In this document: one piece after another, positions 9,297 through 19,045 of the stretch
Layout of the letters: each line of letters starts with the position of its first letter
Position numbering within the stretch: position 1 is the stretch's first letter
DNA from: Saprospirales bacterium GYS_P2D
GTDB taxonomy: Bacteria > Bacteroidota > Bacteroidia > Chitinophagales > Saprospiraceae
Length of the DNA stretch: 64,000 bases
Reading direction: 5' to 3'
Assembly: GCA_009833045.1 (NCBI GenBank)
Contig: WUUP01000011.1
Coordinates: 1 to 64,000 of the forward strand
Notes under the pieces: model-generated
Databases searched by the model: none
What the model was told of the DNA's origin: nothing
The model's input: the letters and a program-made list of their open reading frames with translations, nothing else
Translations under genes and position numbers: made by a program

Positions 9297-10880
9297 ATGG
9301 TTGGTATCAAACCTGATGAAATCTCAGCAATCCTCAAGCAACAATTAGCTGGTGTAAGTACTGCTGCAGAATTAGAGGAAGTAGGTACTGTTCTTCAAGT
9401 GGGTGACGGTATTGCACGTGTATATGGATTGACAGGCGTACAGGCAGGTGAGCTTGTAGAGTTTGACAGCGGCGTGCAGGCTATCGCATTGAACCTCGAA
9501 GAAGACAATGTGGGAGTGGTACTCCTCGGTGGCAGTGAAGGCATCAAGGAGGGCTCAAAAGTAAAAAGAACGAATACCATCGCATCTATTAATGTAGGTG
9601 AGGGATTCGTAGGAAGAGTAGTCAACCCACTGGGCCAACCAATAGATGGTAAAGGACCCATCCAAGGTGAGAGATACGAGATGCCCCTCGAGCGCAAAGC
9701 ACCGGGTGTAATCTATCGTCAGCCAGTGAATGAGCCATTGCAGACTGGTATCAAAGCAATCGATGCGATGATACCTATCGGTAGAGGACAGCGTGAGCTG
9801 ATCATCGGTGATAGACAGACTGGTAAGACAGCTATTGCTATCGATACTATCATTAACCAAAAAGAGTTTTACGATAGAGGTGAGCCTGTATTCTGTATTT
9901 ATGTTGCGTCGGGACAGAAGGCATCTACTGTAGCTCAGGTGGCTAAGGCATTAGAAGAAAATGGTGCGATGGACTATACAGTGATCGTATCAGCATCTGC
10001 AGCAGATCCTGCACCACTTCAGTTTTATGCGCCATTCGCAGGTGCAGCTATTGGAGAGTATTTCAGAGATACAGGTCGTCCTGCGTTGATAGTATATGAT
10101 GACTTATCTAAGCAGGCTGTAGCTTATCGTGAGGTATCATTGCTACTAAAGCGTCCTCCAGGTCGTGAGGCTTATCCTGGTGATGTATTCTATCTTCACT
10201 CAAGACTACTCGAGAGAGCGGCTAAAGTCATCAATGATGACGAAATCGCTAATAATATGAATGATCTACCTGAAAGTCTTAAGAAAGCAGGTATCGTCAG
10301 AGGAGGAGGGTCGCTCACAGCACTCCCGATCATCGAGACGCAAGCAGGTGATGTATCGGCATATATACCTACTAACGTAATCTCAATTACTGATGGTCAG
10401 ATATTCTTGGAGTCAAACCTATTCAACGCAGGTGTAAGACCAGCTATCAACGTGGGTATCTCGGTATCACGTGTAGGGGGATCAGCGCAGATCAAGTCAA
10501 TGAAGAAAGTGGCAGGTACGCTCAAGCTGGATCAAGCTCAGTTTAGATCGCTCGAGGCATTTGCGAAGTTTGGATCAGATCTGGATCCTGCGACCCAAGC
10601 AGTTCTTGAAAAAGGAAAAAGAAACGTAGAAATCCTAAAGCAGCCGCAATACTCTCCGGTATCAGTAGAGAAGCAAGTAGCGATCATCTACTTAGGTACT
10701 AAAGGATTATTGAGAGATATACCAGTAGACAAAGTGAGAGAGTTTGAAGAAATGTTCTTCACTACTCTTGAGCAAAAGGCCCCAGAAGCCTTGGCTACAT
10801 TTAAGGCTGGTAAGTTAGATGATTCTGCGATTGATGCAGTAAAAGCTATCGCAGCAGACTTAGCAGCGCAGTTTAAATAA
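9297..10880 (+). CDS. atpA: F1Fo ATP synthase subunit alpha
   Basis: The 527-residue product has the alpha-subunit pattern. The N-terminal barrel is at about 28-95. The Walker A GDRQTGKT lies at about 171-178 (alpha subunits carry Gln there). The nucleotide-binding domain includes [11 protein letters not shown], and the later [34 protein letters not shown] region is typical. Alpha forms the F1 hexamer with beta; atpD and atpC are not adjacent, in line with the split atp loci of Bacteroidota. Confidence 0.98.
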   Translation: MVGIKPDEISAILKQQLAGVSTAAELEEVGTVLQVGDGIARVYGLTGVQAGELVEFDSGVQAIALNLEEDNVGVVLLGGSEGIKEGSKVKRTNTIASINVGEGFVGRVVNPLGQPIDGKGPIQGERYEMPLERKAPGVIYRQPVNEPLQTGIKAIDAMIPIGRGQRELIIGDRQTGKTAIAIDTIINQKEFYDRGEPVFCIYVASGQKASTVAQVAKALEENGAMDYTVIVSASAADPAPLQFYAPFAGAAIGEYFRDTGRPALIVYDDLSKQAVAYREVSLLLKRPPGREAYPGDVFYLHSRLLERAAKVINDDEIANNMNDLPESLKKAGIVRGGGSLTALPIIETQAGDVSAYIPTNVISITDGQIFLESNLFNAGVRPAINVGISVSRVGGSAQIKSMKKVAGTLKLDQAQFRSLEAFAKFGSDLDPATQAVLEKGKRNVEILKQPQYSPVSVEKQVAIIYLGTKGLLRDIPVDKVREFEEMFFTTLEQKAPEALATFKAGKLDDSAIDAVKAIAADLAAQFK

Positions 10881-10908
10881 TCAGTATTCACTCCAAGTAA
10901 GTTCTACC

Positions 10909-11814
10909 ATGTCTGGACAGTTAAAGGAAGTAAGAGAACGGATCAAGTCGGTCAATAATACGCAGCAGATCACTAAAGCCATGAAAATGGTATCCGCTGC
11001 AAAATTGCGTCGTGCTCAGCAAGCAATCACAGAAATGAGGCCTTATGCTGATAGACTTAATAAGATCTTGGCTAACATCTTAGCTAACGTATCAAGTGAC
11101 GAAGCTGGTTCTTCTTTCGGTGTAGAACGTGAAGTGAATAAAGTATTGATGATCGTTGTCACGTCTAATCGTGGATTGGCTGGAGCATTTAACACCAATA
11201 TCATCAAAGCCGCCAAAGCTAAAATGGCTACTGAATACGCTGAGCTGGTAAGACAAGGAAAGCTTGATGTACTATGTATCGGTAAGAAAGGATACGACGT
11301 CTTCAGAAAAAGTGTAGATGCAGATCGTATGATAAATGATTATGTAGCTCTATTCGAAGATCTATCATTTGAGAATGTTGCTACAGTATCTCAGTTAGCC
11401 ATGGACAAGTTTGAAAGTGGTGACTATGATAGAGTAGAGGTAGCATATGGACAGTTCAGAAATGCAGCTGTACAAGAACCTACTGTAACTCAATTCTTAC
11501 CGGTAAAAGATGAGCAGAAGTCTAAAAAGAAGAAAGAGGATAAAGATGTGAAAGCAGATTATCTTTTTGAGCCTTCTAAGAAAGAACTTCTCGAAGAGTT
11601 GATTCCGACTATACTTCAGACGACTTTCCAAAAATTCGTGCTTGATACGCATGCTTCTGAGCATGGTGCTCGTATGACTGCGATGGATAAGGCGACTGAA
11701 AACGCCAATGAACTACTAAAAGATCTCAAGATCACTTATAACAAAGCTCGCCAAGAAGCTATCACCAAGGAGCTCTCAGAGATCGTGGGTGGTGCTGCTG
11801 CGTTGGGTGGATAG
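10909..11814 (+). CDS. atpG: F1Fo ATP synthase subunit gamma
   Basis: The 301-residue product has both diagnostic ends: SGQLKEVRERIKSVNNTQQITKAMKMVSAAKLRRAQ at the N-terminus and HASEHGARMTAMDKATENANELLKDLKITYNKARQEAITKELSEIVGGAAAL at the C-terminus, which form the rotating coiled coil. A Lys-rich insert at about residues 203-215 (QKSKKKKEDKD) lies in the globular part. It is the last gene of the operon and is followed by a strong terminator. Confidence 0.97.
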   Translation: MSGQLKEVRERIKSVNNTQQITKAMKMVSAAKLRRAQQAITEMRPYADRLNKILANILANVSSDEAGSSFGVEREVNKVLMIVVTSNRGLAGAFNTNIIKAAKAKMATEYAELVRQGKLDVLCIGKKGYDVFRKSVDADRMINDYVALFEDLSFENVATVSQLAMDKFESGDYDRVEVAYGQFRNAAVQEPTVTQFLPVKDEQKSKKKKEDKDVKADYLFEPSKKELLEELIPTILQTTFQKFVLDTHASEHGARMTAMDKATENANELLKDLKITYNKARQEAITKELSEIVGGAAALGG

Positions 11815-11849
11815 TATCTGCTATCGCTTAGTGATGAGAAAATATATGA

Positions 11850-11880
11850 AATGGCTGCCTAAACAGGCGGCCATTTTTTT
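11850..11880 (+). terminator. Rho-independent terminator of the atp operon
   Basis: AATGGCTGCCT pairs with AGGCGGCCATT over 11 positions (one G-U) around an AAAC loop, followed by a T run. Confidence 0.92.
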
Positions 11881-12019
11881 GTAGATACATCTCGTTATTA
11901 GCTCTCCAGATGCTGAATGAGGTATAATTGAAAATGGTGCAATCAGAGCTTACTATTTTAGTAGATACGTATATCTGCTTCGTGATTTCTGCTATTTTTA
12001 CGCTTCATCATCCAGCAGT

Positions 12020-13018
12020 ATGAAGGCAATAATACCAGTAGCCGGAGCCGGCGTCAGACTTAGACCTCACACCTATACTCAGCCAAAACCGTTGATATTG
12101 GTGGCAGGTAAGCCTATCATATCTTTTATCATAGATCAACTGGTAGAGGCTGGTATTGAGGAGTTTGTCTTCGTGATCGGATATCTGGGAGAAAAAATTA
12201 AAGCCTATCTGGATACAGCATATCCTACGCTGAATAAAACTTTTGTTTATCAAGAAGTGAGGAGAGGTCTCGGTGATGCGATACTACATACTCAGTCTAT
12301 AGTGTCAGAAGAAGAGGAGGTGGTGATCCTGCTCGGCGATACAATAGTCGATCTCGATATGAAAGACTTTTTAAGTCAAGAAACCTCGTGTATCGCTATA
12401 CAAAAGGTAAGCGATCCTAGACAGTTTGGAGTAGTCGAAAAGAGTAAAGATGGGGTGATCCAAAAAGTAGTGGAGAAGCCCAATATCCCCAAAAGCAATT
12501 TAGCGATCGTAGGTCTGTACAAATTCAAGGAAGTAGCGCAGCTCTATCAATGCCTATCTGCGCTAAATGAAGAAATAGATCCTGATGCTCAAGAGCTACA
12601 CCTGACCAATGCGATCATGAAAATGATACAAGACGGAACAGAGATCCGTACCTACGAAGTGCAAAATTGGTATGACTGTGGAAAAAAAGACATCCTCCTC
12701 GAGACTAATCGGGTCTTGCTACAGCGTAATGTAAGTGATGTGGGGACGAGATTTGTCTTTGATCACAGTATCATCATTCCGCCAGTAGTATTTGGTAAAT
12801 CGTGTAAGTTTTCTAATTCTATTATCGGTCCTAATGTGACCCTCGGCGATAATGTGACGATCACTAACTCACTGCTGAGCGATAGTATCTTGGGTAACTA
12901 TGTAGAGATACGAGGGGCTGTACTGAGCAAGTCTGTCATCGGGAATGATGCAGTGATCAAAGGACTCTCTCAGAGTCTCAATATTGGTGACAACAACGAG
13001 ATAGACTTCACACAATAG
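12020..13018 (+). CDS. Sugar nucleotidyltransferase (glucose-1-phosphate thymidylyl/uridylyltransferase-like)
   Basis: The 332-residue product has the N-terminal nucleotidyltransferase signature GAGVRLRPHTYTQPKPL (about residues 9-25) and the metal-binding LLGDTIVD (about 111-118). The C-terminal part (about 245-332) has hexapeptide-like beta-helix repeats with I/V/L spacing (IIGPNVTLGDNVTITNS). This combination activates a sugar phosphate to an NDP-sugar for cell-surface polysaccharide; the exact sugar and nucleotide cannot be fixed from sequence alone. It is a single gene between the atp terminator and a convergent gene. A short GAAA-loop hairpin (TTTGGC/GCCAAA, 13056-13071) lies in the convergent gap. 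Confidence 0.88.
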   Translation: MKAIIPVAGAGVRLRPHTYTQPKPLILVAGKPIISFIIDQLVEAGIEEFVFVIGYLGEKIKAYLDTAYPTLNKTFVYQEVRRGLGDAILHTQSIVSEEEEVVILLGDTIVDLDMKDFLSQETSCIAIQKVSDPRQFGVVEKSKDGVIQKVVEKPNIPKSNLAIVGLYKFKEVAQLYQCLSALNEEIDPDAQELHLTNAIMKMIQDGTEIRTYEVQNWYDCGKKDILLETNRVLLQRNVSDVGTRFVFDHSIIIPPVVFGKSCKFSNSIIGPNVTLGDNVTITNSLLSDSILGNYVEIRGAVLSKSVIGNDAVIKGLSQSLNIGDNNEIDFTQ

Positions 13019-13077
13019 ACTGAAAACATACTCTTCTATAATCTATACATCCCATTTTGGCGAAAGCCAAATAAACC

Positions 13078-14139
13078 TCAGCTCTCTACTTCGATGATAC
13101 TCTGTATGAATTCTTTTTGGAGTACGAGTTTGATATTAGTCAATACGATCTCTCCCATGCTATTGCATTTGAGGAAGATATCATTTTGATGATGCTTGGC
13201 GAGTTCTTTTCGGAGCTGCAATACTTTGTTCTCAAAAGAGATTTTATCCTTGATCATATTATTGAGCAGCTGATTGATCTGCTGACGAGAGTTACGAGCT
13301 CGACGGGCTATGAGCGACCGCTCTTCGAGCTGATACTGGCGCACAGCGCCTGACTTTAGCAGTTTGATACCTATATCAATGATAGGATTATTTTCCTTGA
13401 AGTATTGAGGGAGATAGAAGCTCTTACGTCCTTCATAGGACTGCTGATCAAAGTCTATTGCTCTAATGCGATATTGTGATCCTTCGATATCGGGAGTAAT
13501 GTCGACGATATAGTTATATGCTCTCATATCTCCCAGCAATCGTACAAAGCATCGCTCATTAAACTTGATAAACTCCTTAGCAATACGGATCTGATCAAAC
13601 TTAGGTACATCGAGATAATTCTTAATAAAATCATCGCCGGGTACACCTGCAACGTGCTCCTCGATCAGTGTCTGATCATAGATCAGATAGTTTAGTCGAT
13701 CTGGAGAGAGTATGCCTTCGAGCTCGAGTCCGTATATCCTGCTCGCATCGATCCGCTTGATGTAGAAATGGTCATAGTTGTCATTGAGCTTATTGATAAT
13801 GCGTACTCTGAAGGGCTTAGTGTTGCCAAAGGTACAGTAGTCGATACGTGCTACTGTGAGATGCTCGATGACACTGAGGTCTCCCTCTGTTTTGAGTAAT
13901 GCGTATATCTCACATAGGTTGCGATTGACCTCTTCGAGCTCTGAGTGATCATAAAACACTGTCTCCCAGAGAGTATCCTGTCCTTTACTGTCTATCAAGG
14001 GTATACTGGCCATATATCTCAGCATATCATCATACTGTATAGGCAGGGCTGCATAGCGGCCATACTGCTTGAGATACTCCAAGAATCTGTCAGATGGAGG
14101 AAATACTATCTTTTTCTTTGATGGTTTATTACCGAGCAT
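13078..14139 (-). CDS. Conserved protein with aminoglycoside-phosphotransferase-like kinase motifs
   Basis: This 353-residue protein is a Bacteroidota-type conserved hypothetical to my reading. Motifs visible by eye fit the kinase-like fold: a candidate beta-3 lysine in HFYIKRI (K128), a hinge-like stretch LIEEHVAGVPGDDFI (about 158-172), a Brenner-type catalytic loop GDMRAYN (203-209: D204 with N209 five residues on), and a metal-binding-type AIDFDQ (D229, D231). This is the order of the APH/HipA-like superfamily. The C-terminal third (about 260-353) is helical and basic. Substrate is unknown: a small molecule, lipid or protein are all possible. Its gene is convergent with the nucleotidyltransferase and divergent from the aminotransferase. 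Confidence 0.7.
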   Translation of the reverse strand: MLGNKPSKKKIVFPPSDRFLEYLKQYGRYAALPIQYDDMLRYMASIPLIDSKGQDTLWETVFYDHSELEEVNRNLCEIYALLKTEGDLSVIEHLTVARIDYCTFGNTKPFRVRIINKLNDNYDHFYIKRIDASRIYGLELEGILSPDRLNYLIYDQTLIEEHVAGVPGDDFIKNYLDVPKFDQIRIAKEFIKFNERCFVRLLGDMRAYNYIVDITPDIEGSQYRIRAIDFDQQSYEGRKSFYLPQYFKENNPIIDIGIKLLKSGAVRQYQLEERSLIARRARNSRQQINQLLNNMIKDKISFENKVLQLRKELAKHHQNDIFLKCNSMGEIVLTNIKLVLQKEFIQSIIEVES

Positions 14140-14193
14140 ATGAATTATTATATCAATTATAATACCTAAAATGCTGCATTGTGCTGTAAATAA

Positions 14194-14225
14194 TTGAATC
14201 TGTTGTCGGGAGGGCCTTATATTTG
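14194..14225 (+). promoter_or_regulatory. Candidate Bacteroidota promoter before the aminotransferase gene
   Basis: TTG at 14194-14196 is followed after 21 bases by TATATTTG at 14218-14225, fitting the -33/-7 layout of the phylum. The start codon of the downstream gene is at 14249. Confidence 0.5.
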
Positions 14226-14248
14226 GCGGCTAAATCTAAAGTCGCATT

Positions 14249-15475
14249 ATGCCTAAGGTGTCTCAGAGAGGAGATGAGATGACTCAGTCTCCTATACGCA
14301 GTCTCATACCCTATGCTCGTCGAGCAAAGGAAGAAGGGGTACAGGTTTACCACCTGAATATTGGTCAGCCAGATATCGAGACACCAGCCGCCGCCATCGC
14401 CAGTCTCAATGACTATGATCATACAGTGATAGAGTACGGAGCCAGCGAAGGTGCGACTGATCTACGGGAGGTCGTACGAGACTACTACTGTGATAATGTA
14501 TCACAGATCGATCTATCAGATATTTATGTGACTACTGGAGCATCGGAGGCGATCAGCTTTACCTTGTTTTCATGTTTTGATTCAGGAGAGGAGGTGATCA
14601 TACCAGAACCTTTTTATGCTAATTATATCGGATTTTCTCATACCTCTGGGGTGAGATTAGTACCTGTGACGAGTAGTATAGATACGGGATTTAGTCTGCC
14701 GAGTCCAAAGGCATTCGAGCAGCAGCTCACGGATAAGACGAAAGCTATATTCCTCTGCAATCCTGGCAATCCAACTGGCAATCTATACAGTGCAAACGAA
14801 CTCAGAGAGATAGCCAAAATAGTCAAGAAGCATGATCTCTTTCTGATAGTAGATGAGGTGTATCGAGAGTTTTGCTATGATGATCAGTTTCAGTCGGTAC
14901 TCGATCTGAAGGGGCTCGAGGATCATGTAGTCGTTATTGATTCAATATCAAAGGTGTTCAGCGCATGTGGGAGTAGGATAGGATTCGTAGTGAGTAGGAA
15001 TAAGTCTGTCATGAATAATATCCTCAAATATGCTCAGCTGAGACTCTGTCCACCTATGATAGGACAGCATGTAGCACAGGCGTGTTTTTTGGATAGATCC
15101 TCGTATCTAAAGGAGGTCAAGGCAGAATACAATCGTAGACGACTCTATCTCTATGAGCGTCTCTCAAAGATGGAAGGTGTCAAAAGCTATCTCCCTAAAG
15201 CGGCTTTCTATATCATGACAGAGCTACCTATTGATGATGCTACGGCATTTTGCACTTGGCTATTGAGTGACTTCAGGATGAATGGTCAGACGATCATGAT
15301 GGCTCCCGGTGATGGATTCTATCTCAATCAAGAGCATGGTAAGAGACAGGTGCGTATAGCATTCGTACTTGGTATACGAGAGCTGACGAAGGCGATGGAC
15401 ATCTTCGAGCAAGCGCTCAAAGAATATCAAGCCGTGGTAGCTAATCAAACACAACAGTCCTATTCTTATAGATGA
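14249..15475 (+). CDS. Class I/II pyridoxal-phosphate aminotransferase
   Basis: The 408-residue product follows the aspartate-aminotransferase fold type I pattern: HLNIGQPDIETP near the N-terminus, TTGASEAISF (PLP phosphate region, about 92-101), FLCNPGNPTGNLYS (about 168-181), VDEVYREFCYD (about 200-210) and the PLP lysine in VIDSISKVFSACGSRIGF (lysine at about 235). The substrate is not certain; aspartate, aromatic or methionine-type aminotransferases share these motifs. Its 3' end overlaps the convergent purU gene by 35 bp, so antisense effects between them are possible. Confidence 0.9.
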   Translation: MPKVSQRGDEMTQSPIRSLIPYARRAKEEGVQVYHLNIGQPDIETPAAAIASLNDYDHTVIEYGASEGATDLREVVRDYYCDNVSQIDLSDIYVTTGASEAISFTLFSCFDSGEEVIIPEPFYANYIGFSHTSGVRLVPVTSSIDTGFSLPSPKAFEQQLTDKTKAIFLCNPGNPTGNLYSANELREIAKIVKKHDLFLIVDEVYREFCYDDQFQSVLDLKGLEDHVVVIDSISKVFSACGSRIGFVVSRNKSVMNNILKYAQLRLCPPMIGQHVAQACFLDRSSYLKEVKAEYNRRRLYLYERLSKMEGVKSYLPKAAFYIMTELPIDDATAFCTWLLSDFRMNGQTIMMAPGDGFYLNQEHGKRQVRIAFVLGIRELTKAMDIFEQALKEYQAVVANQTQQSYSYR

Positions 15476-16307
15476 GGACTTTATGATTGAGATGTGACCA
15501 GATCGCATCTGCGAGTACGATTTTTTCTATGTTACGACCTTTTCGCTTCATCTCGTTGATATTGTCTCGGTGGGAGATAGATACTACGTCCTGTGCGATG
15601 ATAGGCCCTTCGTCGAGGTCTTCAGTCACATAGTGTGCAGTCGCACCCATAAACTTGACGCCACGGAGATAAGCCGCCTTATAGGGGTTAGCTCCTGCGA
15701 ATGCCGGTAGAGAAGAATGATGAATATTAATGATCTGCATCGGAAAGGCCTCCGTCATCTGTCCTGACAGTATCTGCATGTATCGAGCGAGGATGACAAA
15801 ATCTACTTCTTCACTTTTGAGTAGCTCGATCTCTTTTTGCTCCTGCTCTTTTTTGTTTTCTCTGTTGATAGGGAAGTAATGATATGGTATGTCATGCCGC
15901 TCCGCTAACGGTCTGAACTTCTCATGATTGCTGATGATGAGAGGTATCTCTATGTCCCATTCACTGGACTCATAGCGACTGAGTATGTCATGGATACAGT
16001 GGGCATATTTAGATACGAATAGGGCTACACGAGGCTTGGTATTACTGAAGTGAAGTGCCCAATTCATGCCATATTTTTTTGCGATAAGCGTATCGAAAAA
16101 CTCTCCGATCTTCTCATCAGGAATAGAAAATCCCTCCAACTCCCACTCGATACGCATGAAGAAATGCTGATCCTCACGATCGACATGCTGAGCGAGACCA
16201 ATGATATTGCCATTATTATTCAGTACGAAATCACAGACCTTGTGGACGATACCTTTTTGATCCGGACAGCTGATTAATATGATGGCGGTATTCTTCTTCT
16301 TTTTCAT
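15441..16307 (-). CDS. purU: Formyltetrahydrofolate deformylase
   Basis: From the ATG at 16307 the product has 288 residues, the normal length; the frame is open to 16376, but the extra 23 residues precede the family start KKKKNTAIILISCPDQKGIVHKV. An N-terminal ACT domain (about 6-85) is followed by the formyltransferase-like domain, with the catalytic asparagine/histidine region IINIHHSSLPAF, the PYKAAYLRGVKFMGATAHYV segment and the DEGPIIAQDV motif. The enzyme releases formate from 10-formyl-THF, balancing one-carbon pools for purine synthesis. Confidence 0.95.
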   Translation of the reverse strand: MKKKKNTAIILISCPDQKGIVHKVCDFVLNNNGNIIGLAQHVDREDQHFFMRIEWELEGFSIPDEKIGEFFDTLIAKKYGMNWALHFSNTKPRVALFVSKYAHCIHDILSRYESSEWDIEIPLIISNHEKFRPLAERHDIPYHYFPINRENKKEQEQKEIELLKSEEVDFVILARYMQILSGQMTEAFPMQIINIHHSSLPAFAGANPYKAAYLRGVKFMGATAHYVTEDLDEGPIIAQDVVSISHRDNINEMKRKGRNIEKIVLADAIWSHLNHKVLIYKNRTVVFD

Positions 16308-16439
16308 GATAGACGATTGACGATTGTATATGTACCAAAAATGATGCCCGACGGACATTTTGATCTTTTGATTCACATGTATGAAATACTTACTTTCGCC
16401 TCAGCGTAGTTACTATTATCAATCCAAATAAAATTTCTT

Positions 16440-16988
16440 ATGAATACATATGGCTTTTCTTTCTTCGCTGCATTACTCTTGACGATCATGATGTCCTGCT
16501 CTGATAGTACCGATGATCCGACTACTACACCCAATCCTCCGAGTGATGGTGGAGAACCTGATCCAACAGCTGAAGTAGCACCAGATTTCAGCCTGAGCAC
16601 TTATAACGGAGGTACTGTCAAGTTGAGTGATTTTAAAGATGAGGTATTAGTGATTTTCTTTTTTGGTAATACCTGTCCACCATGTATTGCTGTAGCTCCA
16701 GATGTAGAAGAAAAGCTCAATAAGGCATTCGAAGGAGAATCGAAGTATAATATCATCGGTATCGATGTCTGGGATGGTAACGCTGCCTCTGTAGAAGGAT
16801 TCAGAGATAAAGGGGGTGTATCATTTCCTCTGGCACTCAATGGGTCAGGAGTGGGCTCTCAATATGGTGCTGGTCGAGATCGCCTCGTAGTAGTGGATCA
16901 ATCTGGCAATATCGCATTCAAAGGTGCTCAGATCGCCGCAAATGACATGGATGCTGTAGTAAGTCAAGTGACGGCACTGCTCAACTGA
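16440..16988 (+). CDS. Thioredoxin-fold (TlpA/peroxiredoxin-like) lipoprotein
   Basis: The 182-residue product has a lipoprotein signal ending at C20 (TIMMSC), then a disordered Asp/Pro/Thr linker (about 22-46) and a thioredoxin-like domain (about 47-182). The active site is C79-P-P-C82 in FFFGNTCPPCIAV, preceded by the AlkC/TSA-like APDFSLSTYNGGTVKLSDFKD segment. It is likely anchored to a membrane facing the periplasm or surface. It lies 38 bp before a second TlpA-type gene and is probably co-transcribed with it. Confidence 0.87.
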   Translation: MNTYGFSFFAALLLTIMMSCSDSTDDPTTTPNPPSDGGEPDPTAEVAPDFSLSTYNGGTVKLSDFKDEVLVIFFFGNTCPPCIAVAPDVEEKLNKAFEGESKYNIIGIDVWDGNAASVEGFRDKGGVSFPLALNGSGVGSQYGAGRDRLVVVDQSGNIAFKGAQIAANDMDAVVSQVTALLN

Positions 16989-17026
16989 TAATGAAGTACA
17001 ACTAAACAACAAATAAATCTATCACG

Positions 17027-17509
17027 ATGAGTAAGTATCTCTACTGTGCGTCCTTAGTGCTATGTGCCTATGTAGCTATGACGGCACAGACCGTCTCTGA
17101 CTTCAGTCTCGAGGATATCGATGGGGAGCTCGTCTCTTATGAAGAGCTCAAGGGAGAGCAGCTCACCGTGATAGACTTTTGGGCGACATGGTGCAAGCCC
17201 TGTACTAAGGCCATGCCTAAGCTCAATAAAATCTATGAAGAGTACCAAGTAGATGGTCTTAATATGATCGGTATCAGCTGTGACGGACCTCGGAGTATAG
17301 CCAAGGTCAAGCCTGTAGCTAAATCACTCGGAGTAGACTATGCCATCCTCAAGGATATCGACTGTGAGGTGATGAATAGCTTTCAGTTTCAAGCATTCCC
17401 CACGCTGATCATCGTCGATCAAGATGATGAGATCGTATGGGTGCACGAAGGATTCAGCTCGGGAGACGAAGAGCTGATCGCAGAGCATATCAGAGAGCTG
17501 CTCAAATGA
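17027..17509 (+). CDS. Exported TlpA-type thiol-disulfide oxidoreductase
   Basis: The 160-residue product has a cleavable signal peptide (about 1-21, ending MTAQ) and a compact thioredoxin domain. The active site is C56-K-P-C59 in FWATWCKPCTKAMP, and the cis-proline region is QAFPTLIIVD. It likely acts in the periplasm on cysteine pairs or haem-binding apoproteins. Its stop overlaps the next start as ATGA, so it is translationally coupled to the outer-membrane protein gene that follows. Confidence 0.9.
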   Translation: MSKYLYCASLVLCAYVAMTAQTVSDFSLEDIDGELVSYEELKGEQLTVIDFWATWCKPCTKAMPKLNKIYEEYQVDGLNMIGISCDGPRSIAKVKPVAKSLGVDYAILKDIDCEVMNSFQFQAFPTLIIVDQDDEIVWVHEGFSSGDEELIAEHIRELLK

Positions 17510-18960
17510 GGATTTTAGTATCGCTTGTTTTTCTGATTAGCGCTTGCGTGCCATTGGCTTTTGGCCAATTTTCGGGAGTCAATGTAGCAGAAGTACAGTT
17601 TGGAAAATTGCCCAACGAGGCAGCAGATCCTTTCCCCTCTCTATATGATAGAGCTGTGCTCAACTATCGATATGGTAAGCTCAAAGCATCTGCTACCATA
17701 GAACAGTATCAAGTTAAATATGAAGATCGTCGCTATTTTGACCTATCTCAGCTGAGACTGGGCTACAAGACTAAGCACTGGGATATCAAGCTGGGCAATT
17801 TTTATGAGACCATAGGTCGAGGGATGGCTATTCGATCGTTTGAGATACCCGCATCTATACTGGAGGATATAGGATTCAGATCACGCAGCTATTTTCATCG
17901 AGATATATTAGGTGGATCAGCAGCCTATCAGACTAAAAAGTGGAAAGTGCAGCTCCTCCATGGTGAGATATTGAATAATCTCTTGCCTCCGACTTTTGAT
18001 AGGTCAGACCGTAGGACAGAGACCGTCTCAGGCATGACTGGCAGCTACAAGATCTCTCAACGTATCAAGCTGGGCGCTAATCTCATCAATATCAAAGAGG
18101 ATAATCTCTCTGCACGTCAGATCGCAGGAGGGAGTGTATCAGGCGATATCGCAAATGGCCTCAGCTATTATGTGGAGTATGCGCACAGTTTTAGCCAGGC
18201 TAATGACTATGCTCTATATGCAGGACTCACTGGATATGTCGGAGAATTGACCTACAATGTGGAGTATAAAAAATATGAAAACTTCATCATCGGATCGGGT
18301 CTCAATGAGCCTCCTGCCCTCATCAAGCAGCATACCTATAAGGTGCTCAACCGAAGCACCCATGTGACTAATCCGCTCAATGAAGAAGGCTATCAGATCG
18401 ATCTCTACTATCCAGTAGGAGAGTCCAGCAGTATTAATTTTAATCATGCCTTAGCGGCAAATACGTTCGGTGCTACGAATTTTATATTTAGAGAGTTATT
18501 CGCAGAGTGGAGCAGTAGTCTCAGAGAGGGACTGGACTACAAGATTTTCTTAGACTATGCTCAGGATCCATTCAAAGGAGAAGCGGATCGCTGGTCTACA
18601 GGATTATATGTAGATCTCGCTCTTGGAGGAGAGATGCGACTACTGCCCGAGGTAGAGTATCAGCGTTTTAACAGATTTGGCTCTGCGGTGAATAATCAGA
18701 GCTATTCGCTGGGTCTGCATTTAGACAAAACGTTTTTCGTATCAGTGATATTAGAGACGACTACTGATCCATTCTTAGTGGATACAGGAGAGAGCAGTCG
18801 AGCCTATCTGGGTAGCAATATTCGCTTTAAGCCCAACTATAAAAATACTTTTCAGCTATTCCTCGGAGAGCGTAGAGGAGGCCCTCTGTGCAATGCTGGA
18901 GTATGCTATGAGATTTTGGATTTCAAAGGGATTGAGACTCGCTGGACCGTGAGGTTTTAG
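17506..18960 (+). CDS. DUF6029-type outer-membrane beta-barrel-like protein
   Basis: From the ATG at 17506 the product has 484 residues with a signal peptide (about 1-20, ending AFGQ). The frame extends upstream to 17437 but that part overlaps the preceding gene. The mature part is a run of alternating amphipathic strands with frequent Y, R and G, ending in an aromatic residue (WTVRF), as in outer-membrane barrels. I recall DUF6029 proteins being linked to TlpA genes in Bacteroidota, which fits the ATGA overlap here. Function is unknown; a barrel that is a folding client of the thiol oxidoreductase, or a partner in export, is inference. Two cysteines near the C-terminus (CNAGVCYE) could form a disulfide. 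Confidence 0.75.
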   Translation: MRILVSLVFLISACVPLAFGQFSGVNVAEVQFGKLPNEAADPFPSLYDRAVLNYRYGKLKASATIEQYQVKYEDRRYFDLSQLRLGYKTKHWDIKLGNFYETIGRGMAIRSFEIPASILEDIGFRSRSYFHRDILGGSAAYQTKKWKVQLLHGEILNNLLPPTFDRSDRRTETVSGMTGSYKISQRIKLGANLINIKEDNLSARQIAGGSVSGDIANGLSYYVEYAHSFSQANDYALYAGLTGYVGELTYNVEYKKYENFIIGSGLNEPPALIKQHTYKVLNRSTHVTNPLNEEGYQIDLYYPVGESSSINFNHALAANTFGATNFIFRELFAEWSSSLREGLDYKIFLDYAQDPFKGEADRWSTGLYVDLALGGEMRLLPEVEYQRFNRFGSAVNNQSYSLGLHLDKTFFVSVILETTTDPFLVDTGESSRAYLGSNIRFKPNYKNTFQLFLGERRGGPLCNAGVCYEILDFKGIETRWTVRF

Positions 18961-19045
18961 GAGCAGATCCTTATTCATCAGAATGACGTAGTTCAAAAGG
19001 TATCGTTTCTGTAGAGCTCTTCTTTACAATTCTTATTTTCATAGT

